Below are positions 54,955 through 64,000 of a DNA stretch of 64,000 nt, one piece after another. Position numbers and translations under genes: made by a program. The notes beneath the pieces are model-generated. The model ran no database searches. It saw only the letters and a program-made list of their open reading frames with translations, and was not told the DNA's origin. Position 1 is the stretch's first letter. The number at the start of each line of letters is the position of its first letter. The stretch is from Pandoraea terrae (GTDB lineage: Bacteria > Pseudomonadota > Gammaproteobacteria > Burkholderiales > Burkholderiaceae), in assembly GCF_902459695.1 (NCBI RefSeq), contig NZ_CABPRZ010000011.1, positions 62,001 through 126,000 of the forward strand, read 5' to 3'.

Positions 54955-56916
54955 ATGCTCTATCCGACCGAGTTCGACGTGATCGTGGTGGGTGGCGGCC
55001 ATGCAGGTACCGAGGCTGCGCTCGCCTCTGCCCGCATGGGCTGTAAAACCTTGCTCCTGACCCATAACATTGAGACTTTGGGCCAGATGAGCTGCAATCC
55101 GTCCATCGGCGGTATTGGCAAAGGCCACCTCGTGAAGGAGGTCGATGCACTGAGTGGCGCGATGGCGGCGGCCACGGATGAGGGCGGGATTCAGTTTCGA
55201 ATTCTCAACTCGTCGAAGGGCCCGGCGGTCCGCGCGACGCGCGCTCAAGCCGATCGCCTTCTTTATAAGCAGGCCATCCGCCACCGACTGGAAAATCAGC
55301 CCAATTTGTGGCTCTTTCAGCAGGCCGTTGAAGACCTGATGGTCGAGGGCGACCGCGTTGTGGGCGCCGTCACGCAGGTCGGACTACGCTTCCGCAGCCG
55401 TGCCGTGGTGCTGACCGCCGGTACCTTCCTCGATGGCAAGATTCACGTCGGCCTGAACAATTACGTGGGCGGTCGCGCAGGTGATCCCGCTGCCGTAACG
55501 CTGTCTTCGCGCCTCAAGGAGTTGAAACTCCCTCAAGGCCGACTGAAGACCGGGACGCCGCCGCGCATCGACGGCCGTAGCATCGATTTCTCAGTGCTCG
55601 AAGCTCAGCCCGGCGATCTCGATCCCGTGCCGGTCTTTTCCTTCCTCGGCCGTCCCGAGCAGCACCCGCGCCAAGTTCCGTGCTGGGTCACGCACACGAA
55701 CGAACATACCCACGACATCATTCGCGGTGGCCTGGACCGTTCGCCCATGTACACCGGTGTCATCGAAGGGGTGGGGCCGCGCTACTGCCCATCGATCGAA
55801 GACAAGATCCACCGTTTCGCGGATAAGACCTCCCACCAGATCTATCTGGAACCGGAAGGCCTGACCACGAATGAGTTTTACCCGAACGGTATTTCCACAA
55901 GTCTGCCGTTCGATGTTCAGCTCGAACTGGTTCGCTCCATGCGTGGCATGGAGAACGCCTATATTTTGCGTCCCGGCTACGCCATCGAGTATGACTACTT
56001 CGATCCACGTGGCCTGCGCAGCTCCCTTGAAACGCGGGTGATCTCGGGCCTGTTCTTTGCGGGCCAGATCAATGGCACAACCGGCTACGAAGAGGCCGCA
56101 GCACAAGGGTTGCTCGCCGGTATCAATGCGGCGCTGCAAGTCCAGGGCCGTGACGCCTGGTGCCCACGGCGCGATCAAGCGTACCTTGGCGTGCTCGTCG
56201 ACGACTTGATCACCCGGGGCGTATCCGAACCGTACCGCATGTTTACTAGCCGCGCCGAGTATCGCCTGTCGCTGCGGGAAGACAACGCCGATATGCGCCT
56301 GACCGAAATCGGGCGTGAACTTGGGGTCGTGGATGATGTTCGCTGGGAAGCGTTCCAGCGCAAGCGTGATGCTGTTTCACGTGAAACAGAGCGTCTGAAG
56401 TTGACGTGGGTGAATCCCAAGACGCTTCCCGCGGAGGACGCTGTCCCACTGTTGGGTAAGGCGATCGATCACGAATACTCGCTTGCGGAATTGCTGCGCC
56501 GGCCTGAAGTGAATTACAGGGACCTGATGGCCCTCCAGGATGGCCGTTATGCGCCCGAAGTCACGCTTTCGGATGACGTAGTGCAGGCAGCCCAGATCCG
56601 CGAGCAAATCGAGATTGCCACGAAGTATCAGGGTTATATCGATCGTCAGGCAGACGAAATCGGGCGCAAGGAAGCGAACGAGAATACCGTTTTGCCACCG
56701 AACATCGATTACAGCGAGGTCCGTGGTCTATCCATCGAGGTTCGTCAGAAGCTCACCGCTCAGCGCCCCGAGACATTGGGCCAAGCATCGCGTATTTCCG
56801 GCGTCACGCCGGCGGCGATCTCGTTGCTGCTTATCCACCTGAAAAAGGGCTTGGGACGTCGCCGTACCCAAGTCGAAGCGGGGGATAGCAACGATGATGA
56901 CCAGCACGCAGCCTGA
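54955..56916 (+). CDS. mnmG: tRNA uridine-5-carboxymethylaminomethyl modification enzyme MnmG
   Basis: A 653-residue FAD protein that, with MnmE, installs the cmnm5 group at wobble U34 of tRNAs; MnmC then matures it. The FAD motif is [12 protein letters not shown] at residues 11-22; [26 protein letters not shown]-type sequence near 80-105, [12 protein letters not shown] near 154-165 and [10 protein letters not shown] near 341-350 are typical GidA signatures. Length is normal. The gene contains a perfect parS site (56373-56388) that is read as the codons for AVSRET. First gene of a cluster mnmG-rsmG-lipocalin-parA-parB. Confidence 0.97.
   Translation: MLYPTEFDVIVVGGGHAGTEAALASARMGCKTLLLTHNIETLGQMSCNPSIGGIGKGHLVKEVDALSGAMAAATDEGGIQFRILNSSKGPAVRATRAQADRLLYKQAIRHRLENQPNLWLFQQAVEDLMVEGDRVVGAVTQVGLRFRSRAVVLTAGTFLDGKIHVGLNNYVGGRAGDPAAVTLSSRLKELKLPQGRLKTGTPPRIDGRSIDFSVLEAQPGDLDPVPVFSFLGRPEQHPRQVPCWVTHTNEHTHDIIRGGLDRSPMYTGVIEGVGPRYCPSIEDKIHRFADKTSHQIYLEPEGLTTNEFYPNGISTSLPFDVQLELVRSMRGMENAYILRPGYAIEYDYFDPRGLRSSLETRVISGLFFAGQINGTTGYEEAAAQGLLAGINAALQVQGRDAWCPRRDQAYLGVLVDDLITRGVSEPYRMFTSRAEYRLSLREDNADMRLTEIGRELGVVDDVRWEAFQRKRDAVSRETERLKLTWVNPKTLPAEDAVPLLGKAIDHEYSLAELLRRPEVNYRDLMALQDGRYAPEVTLSDDVVQAAQIREQIEIATKYQGYIDRQADEIGRKEANENTVLPPNIDYSEVRGLSIEVRQKLTAQRPETLGQASRISGVTPAAISLLLIHLKKGLGRRRTQVEAGDSNDDDQHAA
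56373..56388. other. parS: parS site 4, inside the mnmG coding sequence
   Basis: A perfect TGTTTCACGTGAAACA lies in frame within mnmG and encodes part of DAVSRETE. It is 1.55 kb from site 2, so the parS cluster spans both non-coding and coding DNA. Confidence 0.95.
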
Positions 56917-56928
56917 CGCGGAGAACGC

Positions 56929-57612
56929 ATGACAGTGACTTCGCGCTCCGAAAGCTCGAAAGACAAGGATCTCGCCGCCATGTTGGCGGAGGGTGTCGCG
57001 CAACTTGGTGTGGCACTGGACGAGGATCAACATACGCGGTTGCTCGACTACTTGGCGTTGCTGGCGAAGTGGAATGGCGTCTATAACCTGACCGCCATCC
57101 GTGACCCGCGTCAGATGTTGATTCAGCATGTCCTGGATTCGCTTGCCATCGTTCCGCATCTCGTCGACGAGCCCATCACCCGAATCCTCGATGTCGGCTC
57201 CGGCGGCGGACTGCCGGGCATGATTCTCGCGGTCACACGCCCGGATTGGCAGATCACCGTCAACGACATCGTGCATAAGAAGACGGCTTTCCTCACGCAA
57301 GCCAAAGGGGCGCTGAAACTCGACAACGTGACGGTGATCACCGGTCGTGTGGAGCAGTTGCAGATCGGCGCGGAAGTCTCTGCGCCGTTCGATGCGATTG
57401 TTTCCCGTGCCTTTGCCGATCTGTCGGATTTTGTCGGGCTGGCCCGCCATTTGCTCACCTCGACCGGTAGTATCTGGGCGATGAAAGGCGTGGCGCCGGA
57501 CGAGGAGATTGCACGACTCCCGGCCGACTGCCAATTGCTTGCGCGCATTCGCCTGCAAGTGCCGTTTCTCGATGCGGAACGTCATTTGCTGCGTGTGAAG
57601 GTGGGCGTATGA
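56929..57612 (+). CDS. rsmG: 16S rRNA (guanine-527-N7)-methyltransferase RsmG
   Basis: A 227-residue SAM-dependent methyltransferase (GidB) that methylates G527 of 16S rRNA; loss gives low-level streptomycin resistance in several bacteria. [17 protein letters not shown] near residues 45-61, the SAM loop [13 protein letters not shown] near 86-98, and [11 protein letters not shown] near 158-168 are diagnostic. It starts 12 bp after mnmG and overlaps the lipocalin gene by 4 bp. Confidence 0.96.
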   Translation: MTVTSRSESSKDKDLAAMLAEGVAQLGVALDEDQHTRLLDYLALLAKWNGVYNLTAIRDPRQMLIQHVLDSLAIVPHLVDEPITRILDVGSGGGLPGMILAVTRPDWQITVNDIVHKKTAFLTQAKGALKLDNVTVITGRVEQLQIGAEVSAPFDAIVSRAFADLSDFVGLARHLLTSTGSIWAMKGVAPDEEIARLPADCQLLARIRLQVPFLDAERHLLRVKVGV

Positions 57613-58202
57613 GCAAGGCCATGCGCTGGATTGGAGGCCCCATCATGGCCTTGTCCGTCGTGGGGGCGGCCGCCTGGGCGGGCGCCGGTCAGGAGCCCGT
57701 TGCGTCGCGTGTACGACCCGTTCAGGCGCTCGATGTCTCGCGATATCAAGGCACGTGGTACGAAATCGCGCGCTATCCGAACTTCTTCGAGCGCAAATGC
57801 GTCGGCGATGTCACAGCCACTTACGAGCCGCAGGCCGACGGCACGCTGCGTGTGCTCAATCGCTGCCGAAAGGAAGATGGAACGGAAGACATCGCTGTCG
57901 GCATTGGCAGGCCAGACGTGAAGGGCGGTAGCACCGCACGCTTCAAGGTCACGTTCGTGCCCAAGTGGCTCGAGTGGGTGCCCTGGCTGTATGCGAATTA
58001 CTGGATTGTTGTGCTCGACGATGACTACCATTACGCGGCCATCGGTGAGCCGAGCCGCGAGTATTTGTGGGTTTTGTCGCGTACGCCGAAACTCGATGAC
58101 AACACCTTGTATCAGATCCATGCGAAGTTGCGAAAGCAGGGTTACGACACCGACAAGCTGGTACTGACGCCGCAAAAAGCCGCACAGGCCGCAGCGCAGT
58201 GA
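57609..58202 (+). CDS. blc: Blc-type bacterial lipocalin
   Basis: A 197-residue lipocalin with the GTWYEIAR motif near residues 49-56 and the family's [18 protein letters not shown] and [20 protein letters not shown] segments. A hydrophobic N-terminal segment ([16 protein letters not shown]) should export it. The lipobox Cys of E. coli Blc is absent, so it is more likely a soluble or N-anchored periplasmic protein. Relatives bind lysophospholipids and help envelope maintenance. It is translationally coupled to rsmG, an uncommon but recurring neighbour in this lineage. Confidence 0.9.
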   Translation: MSKAMRWIGGPIMALSVVGAAAWAGAGQEPVASRVRPVQALDVSRYQGTWYEIARYPNFFERKCVGDVTATYEPQADGTLRVLNRCRKEDGTEDIAVGIGRPDVKGGSTARFKVTFVPKWLEWVPWLYANYWIVVLDDDYHYAAIGEPSREYLWVLSRTPKLDDNTLYQIHAKLRKQGYDTDKLVLTPQKAAQAAAQ

Positions 58203-58296
58203 GTTACAAAAGCGGGGCGAAGGCGAAACCTGAGCATTGCTCAGATAAGCGTATTTTCACGGCAACAGAACCGCAGCATTCCGAGGACATATCACG

Positions 58297-59067
58297 ATGG
58301 CGAAAATTTTCTGCGTAGCCAACCAAAAGGGCGGCGTCGGCAAGACGACCACCACGGTGAATCTGGCTGCCGGGTTGGCCACGCACGGGCAACGGGTGCT
58401 GCTGGTCGACCTGGATCCGCAGGGCAACGCCACCATGGGCAGCGGGGTCGACAAGGCCTCGCTTGAATCCAGTGTGTACGAAGTCCTGGTCGACGGCGCC
58501 GACCTCAAATCGAGCAGCCAGCGCTCGGAGTCGGGCAGCTACGACGTGCTGCCGGCGAACCGCGAACTGGCCGGCGCCGACGTCGAGCTCGTTTCGCTCG
58601 ACAACCGGGATACTCGCTTGAAGCAGGCGCTGGAGAAAGTCGACGCCGACTACGACTTTGTGTTGATCGATTGCCCGCCGACACTGTCGTTGCTCACGCT
58701 CAATGGGCTCTGCGCGGCCCACGGCGTGATCATTCCGATGCAGTGCGAATACTTCGCGCTCGAAGGACTGTCGGATCTCGTCAACACCATCAAGCAGGTA
58801 CACGCGAACCTGAACCGGGACCTCAAGGTCATCGGTCTTTTGCGCGTCATGTTCGATCCACGTATCACGCTGCAACAGCAGGTGTCCGAACAACTCAAGC
58901 AGCATTTCGGCGACAAGGTATTCAACGCGATCATCCCGCGTAACGTGCGGTTGGCCGAGGCGCCGAGTTACGGCATGCCCGGCGTCGTCTTCGATCCGGC
59001 ATCGCGCGGTGCGAAGGCGTATCTGCAGTTCGGCGCGGAAATGATCGCGCGCATTCAAACCATGTAA
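58297..59067 (+). CDS. parA: chromosome partitioning ATPase ParA (Soj)
   Basis: A 256-residue deviant Walker ATPase. The P-loop KGGVGKTT at residues 11-18 has the signature first lysine; LLVDLDPQGNAT near 34-45 and FVLIDCPPTLSLLT near 111-124 complete the site. There is no N-terminal DNA-binding domain, as in chromosomal ParA. It binds DNA non-specifically and is pulled off by ParB-parS complexes to move origins apart. parB follows 26 bp later. Confidence 0.97.
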   Translation: MAKIFCVANQKGGVGKTTTTVNLAAGLATHGQRVLLVDLDPQGNATMGSGVDKASLESSVYEVLVDGADLKSSSQRSESGSYDVLPANRELAGADVELVSLDNRDTRLKQALEKVDADYDFVLIDCPPTLSLLTLNGLCAAHGVIIPMQCEYFALEGLSDLVNTIKQVHANLNRDLKVIGLLRVMFDPRITLQQQVSEQLKQHFGDKVFNAIIPRNVRLAEAPSYGMPGVVFDPASRGAKAYLQFGAEMIARIQTM

Positions 59068-59093
59068 GGCGCATTGCGCGGGAAACGAACTCA

Positions 59094-59984
59094 ATGGCGA
59101 CGAAGACCAACGCACTCAAGAAGAAGGGCCTCGGCCGCGGCCTCGAGGCCTTGCTGGGTGGCAGTCCCGAAATCACCGCAGCCGTAGCTGCCGAGACCGC
59201 GCCTGCGGTGCTCGCGCTCTCGCGCCTGCAACCCGGCAAGTACCAGCCGCGTACGCGCATGGACGAAGGCGCGCTGCAGGAACTCGCCGCGAGCATTCGC
59301 GCGCAAGGCCTGATGCAGCCGATTCTCGTACGGCCGGTAAATGGTGAGCATTACGAAATTATTGCCGGCGAACGGCGCTTTCGTGCCGCGCGTATTGCAG
59401 GCCTGAGCGAAGTCCCGGTCCTGGTGAAGGACGTCCCCGACGAAGCTGCCGCGGCGATGGCGTTGATCGAGAACATCCAGCGCGAAGATCTGAATCCCCT
59501 CGAAGAAGCGCACGGCATTCAACGCCTGCTCGACGATTTCAAGTTCACGCATGAGCAAGCGGCCGAGTCGGTTGGCCGTTCGCGCAGCGCCGTGTCGAAT
59601 CTGTTGCGTTTGCTCAATCTCGCGCAGCCGGTGCAGACGATGTTGCTCGCCGGCGACCTCGACATGGGCCATGCGCGCGCGTTGCTGGCCGTCGACGGCG
59701 CCACGCAGATCACGCTTGCCAATCAGGTCGTGAATAAACGTCTGTCGGTGCGCGACACCGAGCGGATCGTCAACGCATCGCTCAAGCCGGCAGGCGACGG
59801 CATTCGCCGGCGTTCGGCGGAAGAGGGCGGACGTGACGTTACGCGACTCGAAGAGGAATTGTCGGACCTGCTGGCCTCGAACGTCAAGATCAAGGTCGGC
59901 CGCAAGGGGGCGGGCAACTTGACGATCGAGTTCGGAAGCCTCGATGCGCTCGATGGCATTCTTGCGCGTCTTCGCCAGGAATAA
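59094..59984 (+). CDS. parB: chromosome partitioning protein ParB (Spo0J)
   Basis: A 296-residue CTP-dependent DNA clamp. The N-terminal peptide KKKGLGRGLEALLGG contacts ParA. Box I is KYQPRTRMDEGALQELAASI and Box II, the CTP-binding arginine patch, is IIAGERRFRAARIAG near residues 88-102; ENIQREDLNPLEEA follows. The helix-turn-helix region HEQAAESVGRSRSAVSNLLRLL near 158-179 binds parS. A C-terminal dimerisation domain ends the protein. Four parS sites lie upstream in this window. Confidence 0.97.
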   Translation: MATKTNALKKKGLGRGLEALLGGSPEITAAVAAETAPAVLALSRLQPGKYQPRTRMDEGALQELAASIRAQGLMQPILVRPVNGEHYEIIAGERRFRAARIAGLSEVPVLVKDVPDEAAAAMALIENIQREDLNPLEEAHGIQRLLDDFKFTHEQAAESVGRSRSAVSNLLRLLNLAQPVQTMLLAGDLDMGHARALLAVDGATQITLANQVVNKRLSVRDTERIVNASLKPAGDGIRRRSAEEGGRDVTRLEEELSDLLASNVKIKVGRKGAGNLTIEFGSLDALDGILARLRQE

Positions 59985-60002
59985 TGCCGGTATCCGAATG
60001 AT

Positions 60003-61157
60003 ATGCTCATGACGGACGAGCGCGCCGGCGCGATGCGCGTCATCCATGCGTTGGGGATCACGGTCGATGCGGTTCGCCGCGACCCGGTTCTGTTGATTCT
60101 GCTGGCCGGTTTTGCGGCGGTGCAATTTCTCCATCCGGCGACCGCCGCTGAACTGTTCACGCGCGTCGACTGGCGTACGGTCCTGACACTGACCGGCTTG
60201 CTGGTGCTGACGAAAGCCATCGAGCTTTCCAGTTTCCTCGACTGGCTGGCACAACGGTTGCTGCGCGCATTCCGCAACGAACGCCGTCTCGCGCTTTTGA
60301 TGGTTGTTTTCGCCGCCGGGTTATCGACCGTGTTGACGAACGACGTCGCGCTCTTCGCCGTCGTGCCGTTAGCACTTTCTCTCTCCCGCATCGCGCCGAT
60401 CCGTATCGAGCGGCTGATCATCTTCCTCGCATTGGCCGTCAACGCCGGATCGAGCCTGACGCCCCTGGGCAATCCCCAGAACCTCTTCCTGTGGCAACAG
60501 AGCGGCATGGGCTTCGGCGCGTTCGTCGTGCTGATGGCGCCGCTCTCACTGGCCTTGATGGCCGTGCTGCTCGCGATAACGTGGTGCGCGTTCGCACCCC
60601 GTGCGCTGCATTTTCATCAACAGGGTCCGAGCCACGATGTGCGTTGGCCGCTGTTTGCCCTCTCGCTTGTCCTGTTCGCGGGGTTCGTCGCGCTGGCGGA
60701 TCACGGTCTCGGCCCATGGGCTTGCGCGTTGGCCGTCGTCCCGCTGCTGGCCGTTCGCCGCGACGCAGTCTTGCGCATCGACTGGCTGCTGCTGCTTATC
60801 TTTGTGATGATGTTCATTGTCCTGCGAGGCGTCGCCGGCTTGCCGGCCCTACGCACCGTTTTGGCGCACATCGACCTCGATGCCGGGCAGACGGCATACT
60901 GGGCGGCGGCGGGATTGTCGCAGATCGTCAGCAACGTGCCGTCGGCCATCCTGCTTGCCGACTACAGCCGGAAATGGCCGGCATTGGCGTATGGCGTCTC
61001 CGTGGGCGGCTTCGGCCTGGCCGTAGGGTCCCTCGCCAACCTGATCGCATTGCGCATGGCGAAATCCGCGCGCATATGGTGGCGCTTCCATTGGGCCTCC
61101 ATCCCGTTCTTTGTGCTTGCCCTGGGCCTTGGCCATGCGCTGCAGGGTGCGCGCTGA
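60003..61157 (+). CDS. ion-transporter-superfamily permease (ArsB/NhaD/SLC13-like)
   Basis: A 384-residue membrane protein with about 11 helices in two inverted halves. Each half has a re-entrant hairpin motif: NAGSSLTPLGNPQNLFLW near residues 148-165 and SQIVSNVPSAILLADY near 307-322, which are the SNxx/NP-type signatures of the IT superfamily. Members transport arsenite, Na+/H+ or dicarboxylates; no arsenic genes are adjacent, so arsenite is not implied. Start at 60003 is one of several Met codons (others at 60009 and 60033). Confidence 0.82.
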   Translation: MLMTDERAGAMRVIHALGITVDAVRRDPVLLILLAGFAAVQFLHPATAAELFTRVDWRTVLTLTGLLVLTKAIELSSFLDWLAQRLLRAFRNERRLALLMVVFAAGLSTVLTNDVALFAVVPLALSLSRIAPIRIERLIIFLALAVNAGSSLTPLGNPQNLFLWQQSGMGFGAFVVLMAPLSLALMAVLLAITWCAFAPRALHFHQQGPSHDVRWPLFALSLVLFAGFVALADHGLGPWACALAVVPLLAVRRDAVLRIDWLLLLIFVMMFIVLRGVAGLPALRTVLAHIDLDAGQTAYWAAAGLSQIVSNVPSAILLADYSRKWPALAYGVSVGGFGLAVGSLANLIALRMAKSARIWWRFHWASIPFFVLALGLGHALQGAR

Positions 61158-61272
61158 TCCGACCCGCCGCCTCACCTCATGCCGCATTCCAAACGGTTTG
61201 GGCCGGAATGCCGCGCCGCACCATGCAAAAATGGGCGCCCCGTGAGTTGGCGCCAAATCGGGGCACGCACTG

Positions 61273-61293
61273 CACAATTTCGGCGAAATTGTG
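61273..61293. promoter_or_regulatory. 9-bp perfect inverted repeat just upstream of the atp promoter
   Basis: CACAATTTC-GGC-GAAATTGTG is a perfect palindrome ending 11 bp before the -35 box of the atp promoter. It has no T run. Its position suits an activator or repressor site for the ATP synthase operon; no known regulator is implied. Confidence 0.5.
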
Positions 61294-61304
61294 GCGCGTT
61301 TAGG

Positions 61305-61334
61305 TTGACTGACATTCGTAACATCCCGTAAAAT
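61305..61334 (+). promoter_or_regulatory. probable sigma-70 promoter of the atp operon
   Basis: TTGACT at 61305-61310 and TAAAAT at 61329-61334 are separated by 18 bp, 66 bp before the atpI start codon. Confidence 0.65.
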
Positions 61335-61399
61335 CTCGCGGATTTATCTGCTTGAAGAGCCCATTCGTTTTGCACGAGTCGGGCGGGGAGGCGAACGAG

Positions 61400-61903
61400 A
61401 TGACCGATAAAATCCGGTCGAACGTGGGGCCGAAACCGCAAGCGCCGGCGCATGCAAACTCAGAGGCTTGGGACGACGAGCAGGAGCAAGAAAAAATCGT
61501 TCCGCTCACGCGTGCACAGGCCGAGCGCCTGTTCGGTCCCGATGTGGGGCGCGTGTCCCGTGTAACTCCATTCAGGGTGGTGGGTGCCCAGGTTCTGCTG
61601 TCGCTTGCCGCGACCATCGCCTGGTGGGCATTCTCGGCACGGCCGCTTGAGGCGGCGGTGTCTGCTTGGCTGGGCGGAATGTTGGGTTGGGTGCCGGGCG
61701 CGCTGTTTGCGTTGCGGCTAAGAATGTCAGGTGATCGTCTTTCCGTCGGTTCGTTGGTGATGGGGGAGGCGATCAAGGTAATGACGACAATTGCGCTGTT
61801 GGTCGCCATTGCGGTTGCGTATCCCGGAGTTCACTGGGTCGCACTGCTGGTCACCTTCGTGCTGACGCTGAAGGCCTATTGGCTCGCGATGGCATTCCGG
61901 TAG
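61400..61903 (+). CDS. atpI: ATP synthase accessory protein AtpI
   Basis: A 167-residue membrane protein at the head of the atp operon. AtpI helps assemble the c-ring and may serve as a Mg2+ or Ca2+ channel. An acidic, cytoplasmic N-terminus of about 65 residues precedes four hydrophobic helices (VVGAQVLLSLAATIAWWAF, AVSAWLGGMLGWVPGALFAL, and two more). The N-terminal extension is typical of betaproteobacterial AtpI. ATG 61400 is chosen; an upstream ATG at 61352 lies close to the promoter. Confidence 0.88.
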   Translation: MTDKIRSNVGPKPQAPAHANSEAWDDEQEQEKIVPLTRAQAERLFGPDVGRVSRVTPFRVVGAQVLLSLAATIAWWAFSARPLEAAVSAWLGGMLGWVPGALFALRLRMSGDRLSVGSLVMGEAIKVMTTIALLVAIAVAYPGVHWVALLVTFVLTLKAYWLAMAFR

Positions 61904-62821
<918 letters not shown>

Positions 62822-62887
62822 TGGGTGTTGCGGTAGTGACTGTGTTTCGGTTTTCGGTTTTTCAAATTTAAAGTTTCAAGTCTCTAA

Positions 62888-63169
<282 letters not shown>

Positions 63170-63292
63170 GTTTCTTTCGGCAAGCCGCGCTGTAGTGCGT
63201 GGCTACTGGACATGAACGGCGCGCTCCGGCCAAACGGCTGAAATGGGGCGCGCTGTTTTGCCAATCGACTCGCAATACCGAAAGGAAACACC

Positions 63293-63763
63293 GTGAACAT
63301 CAACGCAACCCTGTTTGCGCAAACCGTCGTGTTTCTGATCCTGGCATGGTTCACGATGAAATTCGTGTGGCCGCCGCTGATCAAGGCTATCGACGAACGC
63401 GCCAAGAAGATTGCCGACGGACTCGCCGCCGCTGACCGCGGCAAGGCCGAACTGGAAGCCGCCAACAAGCGCTCCAGCCAGGCACTGTCGGAAGCCCGTG
63501 ACGAAGGTGCGAAGCGCATTGCAGACGCTGAAAAGCGCGCGCAAGCCGTCGCCGAGGAAATCAAGCAAAACGCTCAAGCCGAAGCCGCTCGCATCATCGC
63601 GAACGCCAAGGCCGAAGCCGACCAGCAAGCCGTCAAGGCGCGCGAATCGCTGCGCGCGGAAGTCGCCGGTCTGGCCGTCAAGGGCGCCGAGCAGATCCTG
63701 AAGCGCGAGATCGACGCGAACGCCCACGCCGACCTGCTGAACCAACTCAAGGCAGAGCTCTGA
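63293..63763 (+). CDS. atpF: F0F1 ATP synthase subunit b
   Basis: A 156-residue subunit with one N-terminal membrane helix ([22 protein letters not shown]) followed by a long, charged, alanine-rich coiled coil that forms the peripheral stalk. Length and the [11 protein letters not shown] start of the stalk are standard. Only 2 bp separate its TGA from the atpH ATG. Confidence 0.97.
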   Translation: MNINATLFAQTVVFLILAWFTMKFVWPPLIKAIDERAKKIADGLAAADRGKAELEAANKRSSQALSEARDEGAKRIADAEKRAQAVAEEIKQNAQAEAARIIANAKAEADQQAVKARESLRAEVAGLAVKGAEQILKREIDANAHADLLNQLKAEL

Positions 63764-63765
63764 TC

Positions 63766-64000
63766 ATGGCCGAACTCGCAACCATCGCTCGTCCGTACGC
63801 CGAGGCGTTGTTCCGCGTGGCGCAGTCCGGCGATCTGAATCGCTGGTCGGAGCTGGTGCGGGGCCTGGCTGAAGTGGCGCGCCTTTCCGACGTCGCCGCG
63901 CTCGCCGACAACCCGAAGGTGTCGCCGGCGCAAGTCGTCGACCTGCTCGTGAACGCCGTCAAGGCGCCGAACGATGCCGCGGTCCGCAACTTCATTGCGG
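63766..64000 (+). CDS. atpH: F0F1 ATP synthase subunit delta, 5' part (cut by window end)
   Basis: The frame starts with [20 protein letters not shown], the usual start of subunit delta, which links the b stalk to the F1 head. About 78 codons are present and the rest lies beyond the window. It continues the operon order I-B-E-F-H. Confidence 0.95.
   Translation, partial: MAELATIARPYAEALFRVAQSGDLNRWSELVRGLAEVARLSDVAALADNPKVSPAQVVDLLVNAVKAPNDAAVRNFIA

Noticed and set aside
53701-55284. Open frames of 333 and 374 codons around the inverted repeat
   Set aside because: They contain the same translated stretch on opposite strands because of the inverted repeat, are rich in Arg and Ser, and have no homology that I recognise.
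60003-61157. Arsenite exporter ArsB
   Set aside because: The protein has general IT-superfamily motifs, but there are no ars genes nearby and length and motifs do not single out ArsB.

Overview
This 64 kb window looks like the origin-proximal part of a chromosome from a high-GC betaproteobacterium of the Burkholderiaceae; a Pandoraea- or Burkholderia-like genus fits best. The reasons are gene content and order: mnmG-rsmG-lipocalin-parA-parB followed by atpI-B-E-F-H, a Bradyrhizobium/Burkholderia-style LivM-LivG fusion, the haem-uptake operon and a fused indolepyruvate ferredoxin oxidoreductase. Genus assignment is inference from recalled protein families, not a search.

Layout. 0-5 kb: end of a CBS-like gene, mnmC (tRNA wobble modification), a CPA2 cation/proton antiporter and a YbdK-type carboxylate-amine ligase. 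5.2-5.6 kb: a dense cluster of DnaA boxes beside an AT-rich stretch with TAG triplets, the best candidate for the chromosomal oriC. It lies in about 1.5 kb without a convincing gene, and no dnaA is present in the window. 6.5-9.8 kb: a MarR regulator with a cysteine-rich tail, a SET-domain methyltransferase, phenylalanine hydroxylase (phhA) with its pterin dehydratase (phhB), and an Lrp regulator. 9.9-20 kb: alpha-2-macroglobulin, a YhhN membrane protein, a cytochrome c and penicillin-binding protein 1C. 20-27.7 kb: an ornithine cyclodeaminase-family reductase and a Fur-boxed haem operon, hmuRSTUV, on the minus strand. 27.7-33.9 kb: a second Lrp regulator divergent from the indolepyruvate oxidoreductase, then trpS and a SnoaL-like secreted protein. 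34.0-36.3 kb: a decayed patch with two gene remnants on either side of a stand-alone TnpB element. 36.4-41.2 kb: fumC, mmsA and a GMC oxidoreductase.

41.7-53.5 kb holds two complete branched-chain-amino-acid-type ABC importers, one of them with a MarR/HpaR regulator between its binding protein and its permeases, separated by a TSUP exporter and a probable small RNA. 53.6-54.9 kb is non-coding: a near-perfect 345 bp inverted repeat, then three ParB sites (parS); a fourth perfect parS lies inside mnmG. From 55 kb the chromosome-segregation and ATP-synthase block runs to the end of the window, which cuts atpH.

Taken together, replication start (DnaA boxes), segregation centre (parS with parAB) and the energy-generating atp operon are all within 60 kb. 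This matches the known clustering of parS and parAB near the origin in Burkholderia. I see no defence island, prophage or CRISPR array. The most unusual items are the putative oriC away from dnaA, the large inverted repeat abutting parS, and the solo TnpB with an apparently intact nuclease and guide-RNA end.
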